Shown here one piece after another: positions 63,906 to 64,000 of a DNA stretch of 64,000 nucleotides. The stretch is from Distichodus sexfasciatus (Eukaryota > Chordata > Actinopteri > Characiformes > Distichodontidae). Made by a program: the position numbers and the translations under genes. Numbering within the stretch: position 1 is the first letter of the stretch; the number at the start of each line of letters is the position of its first letter. The DNA lies in the NCBI GenBank assembly GCA_032718565.1, contig JAVGVS010000008.1, positions 248,001 through 312,000 on the forward strand, written 5' to 3'. The notes beneath the pieces are model-generated. The model was not told the DNA's origin, did no database searches, and worked only from the letters and a program-made list of their open reading frames with translations.

Positions 63906-64000
63906 GTAAGTAACTGTACACAAACTGTGTATAAGTCATATTTTGTGTGTTAGTACCTCGGTGGCTGACGCGCTGACTTGTCATTTCTGACTGCGTTGTT

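Overview
The window is vertebrate nuclear DNA, most likely from a teleost fish. It has intron-rich genes with GT-AG introns, many dinucleotide and GATA microsatellites, V-SINE-type and other tRNA-derived SINEs, and numerous short hAT-like and piggyBac-like MITEs. A non-mammalian type of GnRH receptor with a C-terminal tail supports this. I cannot name the species.

Layout: (1) 1-1674 is upstream sequence with a degenerate repeat and then a CpG-rich promoter/5'UTR. (2) 1675-25729, plus strand, is a complete 14-exon gene for a 729-residue membrane protein with four Ig domains, two fibronectin type III domains, one transmembrane segment and a short tail; this architecture fits IGDCC3 (PUNC). All exon phases join into one open frame. 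(3) 25730-41886 is its 3' flank and a gene-poor interval filled with MITEs, SINEs, microsatellites and one perfect 22-bp hairpin. (4) 49036-41887, minus strand, is a three-coding-exon GnRH receptor of 373 residues, with a likely noncoding 5' exon farther upstream. (5) 61885-54339, minus strand, is a 14-exon TPR gene of 566 residues that fits TTC24. It has very small exons near the 3' end and ends in a CaaX-like tetrapeptide. (6) From 63872, plus strand, a first coding exon is followed by a good donor. Head-to-head with TTC24, it most likely begins an IQGAP-family gene (IQGAP3 lies head-to-head with TTC24 in human), but too little is visible to prove it.

The genes do not form a pathway. IGDCC3-like protein is a neural adhesion-type receptor, the GnRH receptor is a Gq-coupled neuropeptide receptor, and TTC24 and IQGAP are cytoplasmic. 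The most interesting signals are regulatory or structural. Complementary AC and GT repeats sit at the splice sites around the transmembrane exons of the igdcc3-like gene. A V-SINE has supplied the intron end in front of exon 8. TTC24 has a CaaX-like C-terminus and microexons. Promoter motifs lie between TTC24 and the IQGAP-like gene. Several MITEs have clean target-site duplications. All exon models were built by hand from splice signals and frame continuity; no database search was possible.
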